Positions 35,542-44,293 of a stretch of 47,024 bases of DNA are shown piece by piece. Source of the stretch: Thioalkalivibrio sp. (GTDB lineage: Bacteria > Pseudomonadota > Gammaproteobacteria > Ectothiorhodospirales > Ectothiorhodospiraceae); contig JAABTX010000011.1 in NCBI GenBank assembly GCA_011389655.1, positions 1-47,024 on the forward strand, read 5' to 3'. The stretch's first letter is position 1, and each line of letters begins with the position of its first letter. The position numbers and the translations under genes are program-made. Below the pieces are notes generated by a model, which saw nothing but the letters and a program-made list of their open reading frames with translations, had not been told where the DNA came from and did no database searches.

Positions 35542-36291
35542 TCAATCCGCGTAGATCATCCGCTTGGTCATGCCCCCATCGACCGTCCACGCCTGCCCGG
35601 TGATGAAGCCGGCCTGCGGACCGAGCAGGAATGCAGCAAGGGCAGCGATATCCGCTGGCTCGCCCACGCGGCCCGCCGGATGTTGCTGGTGGTCGAGCTC
35701 ACGCAATGGCTCGGCCTTCTTCGTCGACGCGGGGCGGGTATCGATCCAGCCGGGATTGATGCAGTTGACTCGGACCTCGGGGCCGACGCTGACCGAGAGC
35801 GCGTGCGTGAACGCCACCAGTCCGCCCTTGCTGGCTGCATAGGCCTCGGTGTCCGGTTCCGACTGCAGGGCCCGGGTGGAGCCGATATTGACGATGGCGC
35901 CGCGCTGCTTGCGCAGCAGCGGCAGGGCATGTTTGCACATCAGGAATGCTCCGGTCAGGTTGGTCGCGAGCCAGCGGTTCCAGTCCTCCAGGCCGAGCGA
36001 CTCGACCGGGCCGCAATGCGGGTCGCTGATTCCCGCGTTATTGATCAGTGCATCCAGACGCCCCTGGTGTTGGCGCACCTGCGCGAGCAGCGCGCGGATG
36101 CCGGACTCGTCACGGACATCCAGGATCGCCGCATCGGCGGCGGGCCCCAGATGATCGGTAGCCGAACGGACGCCCGCTGCATCGCGGTCGGCAAGGATCA
36201 CCCGCCAGCCGTCTAGAATCAGGCGTTGCGCAATACCGAAGCCGATGCCACGGGCCGCGCCGGTGACCAGGGCAACAGGGGTGTCAGTCAC
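35542..36291 (-). CDS. SDR-family oxidoreductase
   Basis: A 249-residue classical short-chain dehydrogenase. The cofactor motif is TGAARGIG (10-17), NNAG is at 84-87, and the catalytic residues are S138, Y151 and K155 (YAASK). The arginine-rich turn after strand 2 (LADRDAAG) has Asp rather than Arg, which favours NAD+ over NADP+. The C-terminal GQAWTVDGGMTKRMIYAD is typical of family members annotated as 3-oxoacyl-ACP reductase or as sugar/alcohol dehydrogenase. The substrate cannot be told. It converges with cspA, whose terminator lies between them, and has no operon partner. Confidence 0.88.
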   Translation of the reverse strand: MTDTPVALVTGAARGIGFGIAQRLILDGWRVILADRDAAGVRSATDHLGPAADAAILDVRDESGIRALLAQVRQHQGRLDALINNAGISDPHCGPVESLGLEDWNRWLATNLTGAFLMCKHALPLLRKQRGAIVNIGSTRALQSEPDTEAYAASKGGLVAFTHALSVSVGPEVRVNCINPGWIDTRPASTKKAEPLRELDHQQHPAGRVGEPADIAALAAFLLGPQAGFITGQAWTVDGGMTKRMIYAD

Positions 36292-36648
36292 GGGGCCTCC
36301 ACTGGGTTCAGATGCGATGGGCAGTGATCGGTATCTGCCGCGTCCCGCACTCTACGTCAACGCCGACCGGGCGGTACAGGGGCAGCTGGACCTGCGGGAA
36401 GACCGCCTTGCGGCCTCCCCGCGGATTCCTCGGCGGCGCCGCCCGTTTGCGGTTCAATCTGTGCGCTCGCTTCGCCATCGGTCGGTGCCGGAGATTCCGC
36501 GCCCGTCTTGCCTGAGCCGGTCGCTGGTGCCGCCGGCGTGCAATTACCCACTTGACGCATGATCGCAGAGCTGCGGTAGTGTGGAGGCTGTGGGCACCCT
36601 CAAGAATGCAGCGCCTGCAACTCCTGATCACGCCCGGGTCCGCCTTCG
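36292..36648. other. 357-bp gap before the HlyD gene
   Basis: Several short open frames exist on both strands, but none looks like a protein family. TTGACG at 36552-36557 and TAGTGT at 36577-36582 (19 bp apart) may be a promoter for the exporter operon. The Ala/Pro/Glu-rich minus frame at 36357-36560 could be a decayed gene tail, but this is weak. Confidence 0.45.
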
Positions 36649-37719
36649 ATGCCGTTGCGCCGTAGCCTTGTAGTTGCCCTCACCATCACCCTGCTGTTGC
36701 TGGCAGGCCTGGGTGCCGCCGTCTATTGGCTGGCGGAGGAAAGGCCCGCGAGTTTCCGGGCCTTGATTCAGGGCATCACCGGGGATCCCGTCCTTCCTGA
36801 GGGTTTCGCCAGCAGCAACGGCCGCGTCGAGGCGACCGAGGTGGACGTGGCCAGCAAACTGGCCGGCCGACTCACGGATGTGCTGGTGCGCGAGGGCGAC
36901 CAGGTCGAGGCCGGCAGCGTGGTCGCGCGGCTGGACACCGAGAGCCTCGACGCCCAGTTGCGCCAGGCGCGGGCCGAACTGGCCCGGGCCCAGGCGGAGC
37001 GCGATCATGCCGAGGCGCTGGTGGCCCAGCGCGAGAGCGAGCTCGAGTTCGCGCGCGACGAACTCGAACGGATGCAGCGGCTCGCCACCCAGGGCCAGTT
37101 CGTTTCCGAGGAGTCCGTCGACCAGGCGCGCACGTCGATGCGCAGCTCGGAGGCGGCGATGCGCGCGGCACGGGTCCGGGTCACCGCCACCGCCGCAGCG
37201 ATCGACGCGGCCGAGGCCGGCATTGAGCGGATACGGGTGGAGATCCGCGACACCGAACTGCGTGCCCCGCGCAGCGGCCGTGTGCTGTACCGCCTTGCCG
37301 AGCCCGGCGAGGTTGTCGGCGTCGGTGGCAAGGTGCTGACCCTGCTCGACCTCAATGACGTCTACATGGTGATCTACCTGCCGACCACTGTAGTCGGGCG
37401 GGTGCCGCTGAATGCCGAGGCCCGTATCGTATTCGACGCCGCGCCCGATTACGTGATTCCTGCCCATGTCTCCTTCGTCGCCGCACAGGCCCAGTTCACG
37501 CCCAAGCAGGTTGAGACCGAGAGTGCCCGTGAGCGCCTGTCCTTCCGGGTCAAGGTGCAGATCGACTCCGACCTGCTCGCCCGCTACCAGCCGCTGGTCA
37601 AGGCCGGGCTGCCCGGCGTGGCCTACGTGCGCCTCGATTCGGAGGCCGCCTGGCCGGAGTCCCTGCAAACCCGGCTGCCGCAATGGAACAGCGATCCCGC
37701 CCCGCCGTCATCGAACTGA
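36649..37719 (+). CDS. HlyD-family periplasmic adaptor (YhiI-like)
   Basis: A 356-residue membrane-fusion protein. One N-terminal TM anchor (about 6-28) is followed by the first lipoyl half (SSNGRVEATEVDVASKLAGR), a long alpha hairpin coiled coil (about 100-200), the second lipoyl half (ELRAPRSGRVLYRLAEPGEVV) and a beta-barrel domain. It links the inner-membrane ABC exporter to an outer-membrane channel. The 3' end overlaps the start of the ABC gene by 37 bp, so the genes form one operon. The organisation HlyD / double ABC-permease / permease matches E. coli yhiI-rbbA-yhhJ. The exported compound is unknown. Confidence 0.9.
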   Translation: MPLRRSLVVALTITLLLLAGLGAAVYWLAEERPASFRALIQGITGDPVLPEGFASSNGRVEATEVDVASKLAGRLTDVLVREGDQVEAGSVVARLDTESLDAQLRQARAELARAQAERDHAEALVAQRESELEFARDELERMQRLATQGQFVSEESVDQARTSMRSSEAAMRAARVRVTATAAAIDAAEAGIERIRVEIRDTELRAPRSGRVLYRLAEPGEVVGVGGKVLTLLDLNDVYMVIYLPTTVVGRVPLNAEARIVFDAAPDYVIPAHVSFVAAQAQFTPKQVETESARERLSFRVKVQIDSDLLARYQPLVKAGLPGVAYVRLDSEAAWPESLQTRLPQWNSDPAPPSSN

Positions 37720-40469
37720 GCGGGGTCTCTCACCGCTACGGTGATTCCCGGGCGCTGGACGACGTCACCCTGCGTCTCCCGGCCGGGCGCATCAGCGGGC
37801 TGGTCGGTGCGGACGGCGCTGGCAAGTCGACCCTGCTGGGCCTTGCGGCCGGCGTGCGCCGAGCGCAGCAGGGTCAGTTGCAGGTGCTCGGTGCGGACCT
37901 GCGCGAGCCGGGGCAGCGCAAGGGTGTCGGCTGGCGCATCGCCTACATGCCTCAAGGCCTCGGGCGCAACCTGTATGCCACCCTGTCGGTGCGCGAGAAC
38001 CTGGACTTTTTCGGCCGCCTGTTCGGGCAGGACCGGCAGACCCGGTCGGCACGCATCGCGGAACTGACCGAAGCCACGGGCCTGGCCGAGTTCGTCGAGC
38101 GGCCGGTGATGCAATTGTCCGGTGGCATGAAGCAGAAGCTGGGTCTGTGCTGCGCCCTGATCCATGACCCGGACCTCGTGATCCTGGACGAACCCACCAC
38201 CGGGGTCGACCCGCTCTCACGCAGACGCTTCTGGGATTTCATCGACCGCCTGCGCCAGCGCCGCCCGGGGATGAGCATCGTCATCGCGACCGCCTACATG
38301 GAGGAGGCAGACCGCTTCGACCATCTGGTCGCGATGGACGGCGGGCGCGTCCTCGCGGCCGACACCCCCGACGCGCTCAGGGAAAAGACCGGCGCAGACG
38401 CCATGGAGCAGGTCTTCATCCGCCTGCTGCCCGAGGGGCGCGGGTCCGAAGGGCGGCAACAGTCCGGACCGCCCGGCCAACCCGAAGAGGCCGGCTCGCC
38501 CGCCATCGAGGCGCGCGGCCTGACCCGCCGCTTCGGCGACTTCACGGCCGTTGATCGGGTCAGCCTGACGATCAGGAAAGGCGAGATCTTCGGCTTCGTC
38601 GGCTCCAACGGCAGCGGCAAGACCACCACCATGAGAATGCTGACCGGCCTCTTGCCGGCCTCGGCCGGAGAGGCCTTCGTGTTCGGCAAACCGGTGGACC
38701 AACGGGACAGCTCGCTGCGCCATCGGCTCGGCTTCATGTCGCAGTCTTTCTCCCTGTACGATGAACTGACGGTAGGCCAGAACCTCGACCTGCACGCGCG
38801 CCTGTACGGATTGAACTCGCCCCGGCGGTCTCAGCGCATCCAACGGCTTGCCGAGCGTTTCGACCTCGAGCCGTACATGAACCAGCGCGCCGAGCAGCTG
38901 CCGCTGGGTCTGCGGCAGCGCCTGTCGCTGGCCGTCGCCATGATCCACGAGCCCGAACTGCTGATCCTGGACGAGCCCACCTCGGGGGTCGGTCCGGATG
39001 CCCGCGACGATTTCTGGGCCCTGCTTACTGAGCTGTCACGCGACCACGGGGTCACGCTGTTCGTGTCGACCCACTTCATGAACGAAGCGGAGCGCTGCGA
39101 CCGGATCTCTCTGATGCATGCGGGCCGCGTGCTCGCGCAGGGTAGCCCGGCCGAGCTCTGTGCGGCGCAGGATACCGACTCGCTGGACGACGCCTTCATC
39201 ACCTACATCGAGCAGGAAACGGGCGAAGAGAAGTCGGCTGAACGGGAGACTGGCGGGTACACTTCGCGCAAGGCCAATTCGATGCCACCTGCGTCCGATG
39301 ATCGAGCCGGGGAGCGGCCCCGATCGGATCAGCAGACCGGAAAAGGCCTCTCGCCGGGCCGCCTGTGGGCCTACACCCGACGCGAGGCGGTGGAGTTGCG
39401 CCGGGAACCGATCCGGCTCGCCTTTGCCCTGCTCGGCCCGCTGCTGCTGATGATCGCGATGGGTTACGGGATCTCGTTCGACGTCGAGGACATCCGGTAC
39501 GCGGTGCTCGATTACGACCGCAGTCCGGCCAGCCGGCACTACCTGGACGGCTTCGCCGGCTCGACCTATTTCGAGCGGCAACCCGAGATCGGCGACCATG
39601 CCGAGCTGACCCGCAGGCTGGTCGCCGGCGATGTCACCCTGGCGATCGAGATACCGCCCGGCTTCGGCCGTGCCCTGGCCGGCGGTGACCCGACCGAGGT
39701 CGGCGTCTGGATCGACGGCTCCGTCCCGATGCGCGGCGACACGATTCGAGGCTATGTCGAGGGCGTGCACCGCCACTTCGTCGACTCCACGGACAACATC
39801 GGCCTCGCAGCGGCGACCCGGGCACCGGTAGAGATCGAGACCCGGTTCCGCTACAACCAGTCGTTCGAGAGCATCTACGCCATGGTGCCAGCGATCATGA
39901 TGCTGCTGTTGATCATGATCCCCGCGACCATGACCGCGGTCGGCGTGGTGCGCGAAAAGGAGCTGGGCTCAATCACCAACTACTACGCCACCCCGACCCG
40001 CGGCATCGAATTCCTGCTCGGCAAACAGCTGCCCTACGTTGGGCTGGCCCTGCTCGGTTTCGTGCTCCTGCTGCTGCAGGCGCTGCTGCTTTTCCGGCTG
40101 CCACTGCAAGGCAGCCTTGCCGCCCTGTCCTTGGGCGCCCTGCTGTTCGTGTTCGCCAGCACCGGCCTGGGGCTGTTGATGTCGACCTTCATGCGCAGCC
40201 AGATCGCGGCCATCTTCGCCACCGCCATTGTGAGCACCATCCCGACCATCCTGTTCTCCGGCATGCTGGTCCCCGTGTCATCGCTCACCGGCCCGGCGCA
40301 TTATATGGGTCTGGGTTTTCCCAGCGCCTGGTTCCACCACGTCAGCGTCGGCACCTTCACCAAAGGTCTCGGGCTCCACGAGTTGTGGCCCGATTTCCTC
40401 GTGCTGGCGGCCTTCGGGATCGGCTTCGTCGTGCTTGGGCGCCTGCTGCTGCGGGGCCAGGAGCGCTGA
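37683..40469 (+). CDS. double-ATPase ABC transporter with fused permease (RbbA-like)
   Basis: A 928-residue protein like E. coli RbbA (about 910). NBD1 (about 8-225) has Walker A GADGAGKST (42-50), signature LSGGMKQK and Walker B VILDEPTTGVDP. NBD2 (about 270-500) has Walker A GSNGSGKTT (307-315), a degenerate signature LPLGLRQR and LILDEPTSGVGP, in which G437 replaces the D-loop aspartate. The C-terminal 370 residues form an ABC-2 permease with one TM, a long periplasmic domain and five more TM helices. RbbA was first described as a ribosome-bound ATPase; the operon argues for export. The changes in NBD2 suggest one active and one altered ATP site. Confidence 0.9.
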   Translation: MEQRSRPAVIELSGVSHRYGDSRALDDVTLRLPAGRISGLVGADGAGKSTLLGLAAGVRRAQQGQLQVLGADLREPGQRKGVGWRIAYMPQGLGRNLYATLSVRENLDFFGRLFGQDRQTRSARIAELTEATGLAEFVERPVMQLSGGMKQKLGLCCALIHDPDLVILDEPTTGVDPLSRRRFWDFIDRLRQRRPGMSIVIATAYMEEADRFDHLVAMDGGRVLAADTPDALREKTGADAMEQVFIRLLPEGRGSEGRQQSGPPGQPEEAGSPAIEARGLTRRFGDFTAVDRVSLTIRKGEIFGFVGSNGSGKTTTMRMLTGLLPASAGEAFVFGKPVDQRDSSLRHRLGFMSQSFSLYDELTVGQNLDLHARLYGLNSPRRSQRIQRLAERFDLEPYMNQRAEQLPLGLRQRLSLAVAMIHEPELLILDEPTSGVGPDARDDFWALLTELSRDHGVTLFVSTHFMNEAERCDRISLMHAGRVLAQGSPAELCAAQDTDSLDDAFITYIEQETGEEKSAERETGGYTSRKANSMPPASDDRAGERPRSDQQTGKGLSPGRLWAYTRREAVELRREPIRLAFALLGPLLLMIAMGYGISFDVEDIRYAVLDYDRSPASRHYLDGFAGSTYFERQPEIGDHAELTRRLVAGDVTLAIEIPPGFGRALAGGDPTEVGVWIDGSVPMRGDTIRGYVEGVHRHFVDSTDNIGLAAATRAPVEIETRFRYNQSFESIYAMVPAIMMLLLIMIPATMTAVGVVREKELGSITNYYATPTRGIEFLLGKQLPYVGLALLGFVLLLLQALLLFRLPLQGSLAALSLGALLFVFASTGLGLLMSTFMRSQIAAIFATAIVSTIPTILFSGMLVPVSSLTGPAHYMGLGFPSAWFHHVSVGTFTKGLGLHELWPDFLVLAAFGIGFVVLGRLLLRGQER

Positions 40470-40470
40470 G

Positions 40471-41595
40471 ATGCGTTGGCGCAGCGTCTACCGGCTCGGC
40501 CTCAAGGAGATGATCAGCCTGCGCCACGACCCAGTGATGGTGTTGCTCATCCTGTACGCCTTCACTTTTGCGATTGTGGCCCCGGCCCGCGGGGTCAAGC
40601 TGGAGCTGGAAAACGCCTCCATCGCGGTGGTCGACCAGGACCGTTCATCACTCTCCCGGCAGATGGTCGAGGTGCTGCGGCCACCCTATTTCCAGCCACC
40701 GGCGGAGATCGACATGGACCAGGTGAATCCGGCCATGGACGCCGCCCGTTACACCTTTGTGCTGGACATCCCGGCCGGCCTCGAGTCGGATCTGATCGAG
40801 GGCAAGCATCCCGCGATCCAGCTCAATATCGACGCCACCGCGATGGCCCAGGCGGGGGCCGGCGCGCGCTACCTCGAGCAGGCATTGGTGCTGGAGGCCG
40901 AGAACTACCTCGCCGCAGGCGCGTCCCGCGAACCGGTTCCGGTGGAGGCGGTCACCCGGCTGGCGTTCAATCCGAACGGGAACTCGAGCTGGTTCATGTC
41001 GGTGATGCAGCTGGTCAACATGAGCACCCTGCTCGGGATCTTGCTGTCCGGTGCGGCGCTGATTCGCGAGCGCGAACACGGCACGCTCGAGCACCTGCTG
41101 ATCATGCCGCTCAACGCCGGCGAGATCATGCTGGCCAAGGTCTGGTCCAATGCCCTGGTGATCCTGGTGGCGGCGACGCTATCGCTACTGATCGTCATCC
41201 GCGGCTTTCTCGGTGTTCCGCTGGCCGGCTCCGTGGCCCTGTTCGTCTTCGGTTTGACGTGCTACCTCGCCGCGCTGACCGCGATCGGGATTCTGCTCGC
41301 CACGGTGGCGCGCACCATGCCGCAGTTCGGTCTGCTGTCGATCCCGGTGTTCCTGGTCATGTACATGCTGTCCGGCGCCAACACGCCGCTCGACGCCATG
41401 CCGGAGTTCCTGCAGCGCGTGATGCTGGTTTCACCGACCACTCACTTCGTCGCGTTCAGTCAGGCCGTGCTGTTCCGCGGCGCCGGATTCGCGGACGTCT
41501 GGCAACCGCTGCTGGCGACTGCAGCGATCGGGTCACTGGCGTTCGTCGCCGCGCTGGCCCGCTTCCGGCGCACTGTGACCTTGAGCCGGCTATAG
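40471..41595 (+). CDS. ABC-2 type permease (YhhJ-like)
   Basis: A 374-residue membrane protein with one N-terminal TM (about 22-40), a large periplasmic domain (about 45-175) and five C-terminal TM segments. The sequence REREHGTLEHLLIMPLNAGEIMLAKVW is the ABC-2 permease signature between the second and third helix. It starts 1 bp after the stop of the RbbA-like gene. It would pair with the permease half of that protein to form a heterodimeric pore. It ends at 41595, with a hairpin soon after. The same protein is called YhhJ in E. coli, where its substrate is unknown. Confidence 0.9.
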   Translation: MRWRSVYRLGLKEMISLRHDPVMVLLILYAFTFAIVAPARGVKLELENASIAVVDQDRSSLSRQMVEVLRPPYFQPPAEIDMDQVNPAMDAARYTFVLDIPAGLESDLIEGKHPAIQLNIDATAMAQAGAGARYLEQALVLEAENYLAAGASREPVPVEAVTRLAFNPNGNSSWFMSVMQLVNMSTLLGILLSGAALIREREHGTLEHLLIMPLNAGEIMLAKVWSNALVILVAATLSLLIVIRGFLGVPLAGSVALFVFGLTCYLAALTAIGILLATVARTMPQFGLLSIPVFLVMYMLSGANTPLDAMPEFLQRVMLVSPTTHFVAFSQAVLFRGAGFADVWQPLLATAAIGSLAFVAALARFRRTVTLSRL

Positions 41596-41638
41596 CGCCC
41601 CCGACCACCTCTCGCCACCACCAGTGAATAAGCGGTTG

Positions 41639-41667
41639 ACCCTTCCTGAAAAGGGTGTTTATCTTTC
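41639..41667 (+). terminator. hairpin at the end of the exporter operon
   Basis: ACCCTT and AAGGGT pair across a 6-nt loop and are followed by GTTTATCTTT. This is a weak intrinsic terminator. The same stretch also contains TTGACC (41637-41642) and TATCTT (41660-41665) 17 bp apart, so it could instead be a promoter facing the three-gene operon. Confidence 0.4.
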
Positions 41668-41700
41668 CTGTACCCGAATAATGAAGATTGTCAGCATTCA

Positions 41701-41749
41701 ACTTGCCACTTGCCACTTGCCACTTGCCACTTGCCACTTGCCACTTGCC
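41701..41749. repeat. 7-bp tandem repeat, seven copies
   Basis: ACTTGCC is repeated seven times without error, followed by a degenerate eighth unit (ACCTGG). A repeat unit of 7 bp is not a multiple of 3, and the stretch lies in no gene. Such CTTGCCA-type runs are found scattered in several proteobacterial genomes and tend to vary in copy number. Confidence 0.9.
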
Positions 41750-42144
41750 ACCTGGAACCCTTGGTGTTGCCGGTGGCGGAGGGAGAAGCTTTGATCTTGG
41801 CACCAGGGTGACCGACTCGTGGCCCGACTGTTCCGCGTACAGGACAACAACGGCACCGAGGTGCCCCGGCCGAGGTGGACGAGGCCTTCTATGGCGACTG
41901 ATCACGCATGCCAGTGTGCGAACCGGCGTGATTGTATGCTGATTCGCGACGCCGGGTGCTCGATTCTCTTTCACTGCTTGTCCCGTTATCGACGTAGCGC
42001 AGCATGCCGCTGGGATCTGTCGATCGCGGTCATCAAGCATCGACCGCTCCGAGCCAAAGGCCGATGCGAAGCGCTTTTGCAAGAAGGCGCCGCTATGATC
42101 CGATCCAAATACCCCACGGCATACGCCGTCTCCTGGAGGAACCC

Positions 42145-43332
42145 ATGAGCACCACCATCACTGCGGCGCCGATGCAGTATCTGGACAAGGCCATGAATAC
42201 GCTGCACGACTTGGGTCTGGCACCCACCGAGGCGAGCAGCGCCGAGGACCCGATGATCCCTTTGCTGAACCGGATCTCAGGGCTGGACGAGGCGCGGGTC
42301 ACGGCCATTGCCAGGACGCTGAGTCAGGCCAGCACGTTCAACGAGGTCGTGCGCGAACAGGTGCGGGCGATGGACGTCGGCACCCGCTACGAGGATATCA
42401 CCAATGCCTTCAACAGCATCCGCGATGACGCCAAGGCCATGGTCGATCAGCTGGAGGATGGCAAGCTCGATACCTTCGAGCGGATCTCGAACGTCTGGAT
42501 GAAGGCCACCCGTGGCGACATCGCCAGTCGCTTCGACAAGATCAAGGACACCTACCTCGACGTCACCGCGAGCACCCAGAACCAGGTCCAGCGCGAACAG
42601 CGCATCTTGGATGCCTACCAGGACTTCCGCGGCGCGATGAAGCAGTCGGAGGTGCTGGCCCTGGAGGTGCTGCAGAAGGCCGAGGGCGCGCTCGATGCGG
42701 CCCGCGGCGAGGTGGATAAGGCGATGAAGGCCGTCGATGCCTTCGCCGGCGAGGATGCCGCAGCGCGTGCCCGCCTGGAGATGAGCCGTGACGAACGAGT
42801 GCGCGAGCTGCAAGACGTCGAGAAGCGCTACCAGATCGCCAAGGACCTGTCCGACAACCTGACTGTCTCCTACAACACCTCCGAAGTGGTCATGGCGCGG
42901 TTGCTGCAAACCACGAACGCCAAGGAGCGCCTCTATCAGCAGGCCATCAGCTTCTTCTCCACGAACGAGACCGTGCTGACTGCCCTGACGGCCTCGTTCA
43001 CGGGTCTGTTCGGTCTGGCGGAGACCACCGAGACGGTCAATGCGATGAAGGAGGGGGTCAGCCAATCGCTGGAGGTGCTTGCCGATATCGGCGGCAAGGT
43101 GCAGGAGGCCGCGGTCGAGGCCGGCTATGGCCCCAGTATTCGGGCGGATTCGGTCAAGAAGCTGGTCGACTCCGTGGTGAGTTATCAGACCCATTCCCGG
43201 GAGATCATCGAGGAGATGCGCAAGGCCTCCACGCGAAATGCCGAGGAGATCCGTGACGCGGTCGAGGAGGGCAAGCAGCGCATGGCGCGGCTTGCCGAGC
43301 AGGGCAAGGAACTGGCCGCTGAGCAGCCCTGA
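42145..43332 (+). CDS. TelA-like helical protein, first gene of unknown operon
   Basis: A 395-residue protein, almost wholly helical, with no signal peptide. Coiled-coil stretches lie at about residues 140-240 and 340-390. A less polar helix pair (SFFSTNETVLTALTASFTGLFGLAETTETV, in two pieces) sits in between. The helix order and the VLTALTASF...NAMKEG pattern recall TelA, the toxic-anion-resistance family, but only loosely. The ribosome site GGAGGAACCC before the ATG at 42145 is the strongest in the window. The stop overlaps the next ATG by 1 bp (TGATG). I cannot name a function; an envelope-associated scaffold is a guess from its partners. Confidence 0.75.
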   Translation: MSTTITAAPMQYLDKAMNTLHDLGLAPTEASSAEDPMIPLLNRISGLDEARVTAIARTLSQASTFNEVVREQVRAMDVGTRYEDITNAFNSIRDDAKAMVDQLEDGKLDTFERISNVWMKATRGDIASRFDKIKDTYLDVTASTQNQVQREQRILDAYQDFRGAMKQSEVLALEVLQKAEGALDAARGEVDKAMKAVDAFAGEDAAARARLEMSRDERVRELQDVEKRYQIAKDLSDNLTVSYNTSEVVMARLLQTTNAKERLYQQAISFFSTNETVLTALTASFTGLFGLAETTETVNAMKEGVSQSLEVLADIGGKVQEAAVEAGYGPSIRADSVKKLVDSVVSYQTHSREIIEEMRKASTRNAEEIRDAVEEGKQRMARLAEQGKELAAEQP

Positions 43333-44249
43333 TGACCACGCCCGGCCCAGGCGGGGCAGGGGAGGCGACGAAGCCGCCACTCGATGACGTGATGCTGGCC
43401 ATGGATGTGGTCGACACCTTGCGGCGCAAAAGACGCTTGGTGGAGAAGGAGCTCGACGTGGCCGGACGTGAGCTGGACCTGAAGGACCGGCTGCGGCGGA
43501 TCTATACCGCCCAGGGCATCGAGGTCAGCGACGCGGTCCTCGAGGAGGGCGTGCAGGCCCTCAAACAGGACCGGTTCGTCTACAGGCCGCCTCCCGAGAG
43601 TCTCGGCGTGCGGCTGGCGCAGCTGTATGTGACGCGCGGCCTGTGGGGAAAGTGGGTCATGGGGGCCTTGGCGCTGGTGGCCGTCGGCGTCATCGCCTGG
43701 ATCCTGCTGGTGGTCGGGCCACGTGGCGACTTGCCCCAGACGCTGCAAAATGCTCACGCCGACGTCGTTGAGCTGGCCCGCGACGCTGCCGTCGATCAGC
43801 AGGCCGACCAATTGCTGGCATCGGCACGTAATGCGCTGCGCGCCGACGACATCAGGGCCGCGCGGGCGGCATTGGCCGATCTGCAGCAGCTGCGGGATCA
43901 GCTCGCGGCCGCCTACCGCGTGCAGGTAGTCAACCGGCCCGGAGAGCCGACTGGTGTCTGGCGGGTGCCCGATGTCAACCAGACCGCCCGCAACTATTAC
44001 ATCATCGTCGAGGCCGTCGGCCCCGGTGATCGCCCGCTGGAGGTGCTGATCACCAGCGAAGAGACGGGTCGAACCGAGCCTGTGCGTCAGTGGGGCCTGC
44101 GCGTCGACCGAAGCACGTTCGAGCGCATCGCCGCGGACAAGAGCGACGACGGCATCATCCAGAACGATGTCTTGGGCCGCAAACGACCGGGCCTGCTGGA
44201 GCCCGAGTATCAGGTTGAGACCAGCGGTGCGGCGATCACCGACTGGTGA
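43332..44249 (+). CDS. one-pass membrane protein (DUF6384-like), second gene of unknown operon
   Basis: A 305-residue protein. The first 100 residues are cytosolic, with a charged helix (MDVVDTLRRKRRLVEKELDVAGRELDLKDRLRRIY, broken near 45). One clear TM helix, WVMGALALVAVGVIAWILLVV, spans about 108-129. The rest is periplasmic: a helical part rich in Ala and Asp (135-200), then a beta-rich domain with GVWRVPDVNQTARNYYIIVEA and LLEPEYQVETSG. I believe it corresponds to the DUF6384 family, recalled rather than verified. It overlaps the first gene by 1 bp and ends beside the third gene, so the three are co-translated. There is no enzymatic motif. Confidence 0.75.
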   Translation: MTTPGPGGAGEATKPPLDDVMLAMDVVDTLRRKRRLVEKELDVAGRELDLKDRLRRIYTAQGIEVSDAVLEEGVQALKQDRFVYRPPPESLGVRLAQLYVTRGLWGKWVMGALALVAVGVIAWILLVVGPRGDLPQTLQNAHADVVELARDAAVDQQADQLLASARNALRADDIRAARAALADLQQLRDQLAAAYRVQVVNRPGEPTGVWRVPDVNQTARNYYIIVEAVGPGDRPLEVLITSEETGRTEPVRQWGLRVDRSTFERIAADKSDDGIIQNDVLGRKRPGLLEPEYQVETSGAAITDW

Positions 44250-44293
44250 TGCGCATCGCGGTTGCGGTTGACCAGCACCACCAGGGGACAGCG

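Larger units (their letters stand above)
41596..42144. other. 549-bp gap with 7-bp tandem repeat and hairpin
   Basis: No gene is supported. It holds the hairpin/promoter candidate at 41637-41665, a 7-bp tandem repeat at 41701-41749, and about 390 bp of sequence with no recognisable element up to the ribosome site (GGAGGAACCC) of the next gene. Confidence 0.6.

Noticed and set aside
35030-35590. 186-codon open frame on the minus strand covering cspA.
   Set aside because: It is antisense to a highly conserved cold shock gene and crosses its terminator. Its composition reflects the complement of that gene; no family pattern is visible.
41701-41749. CRISPR array.
   Set aside because: The unit is 7 bp with no spacers, and no cas genes are present.
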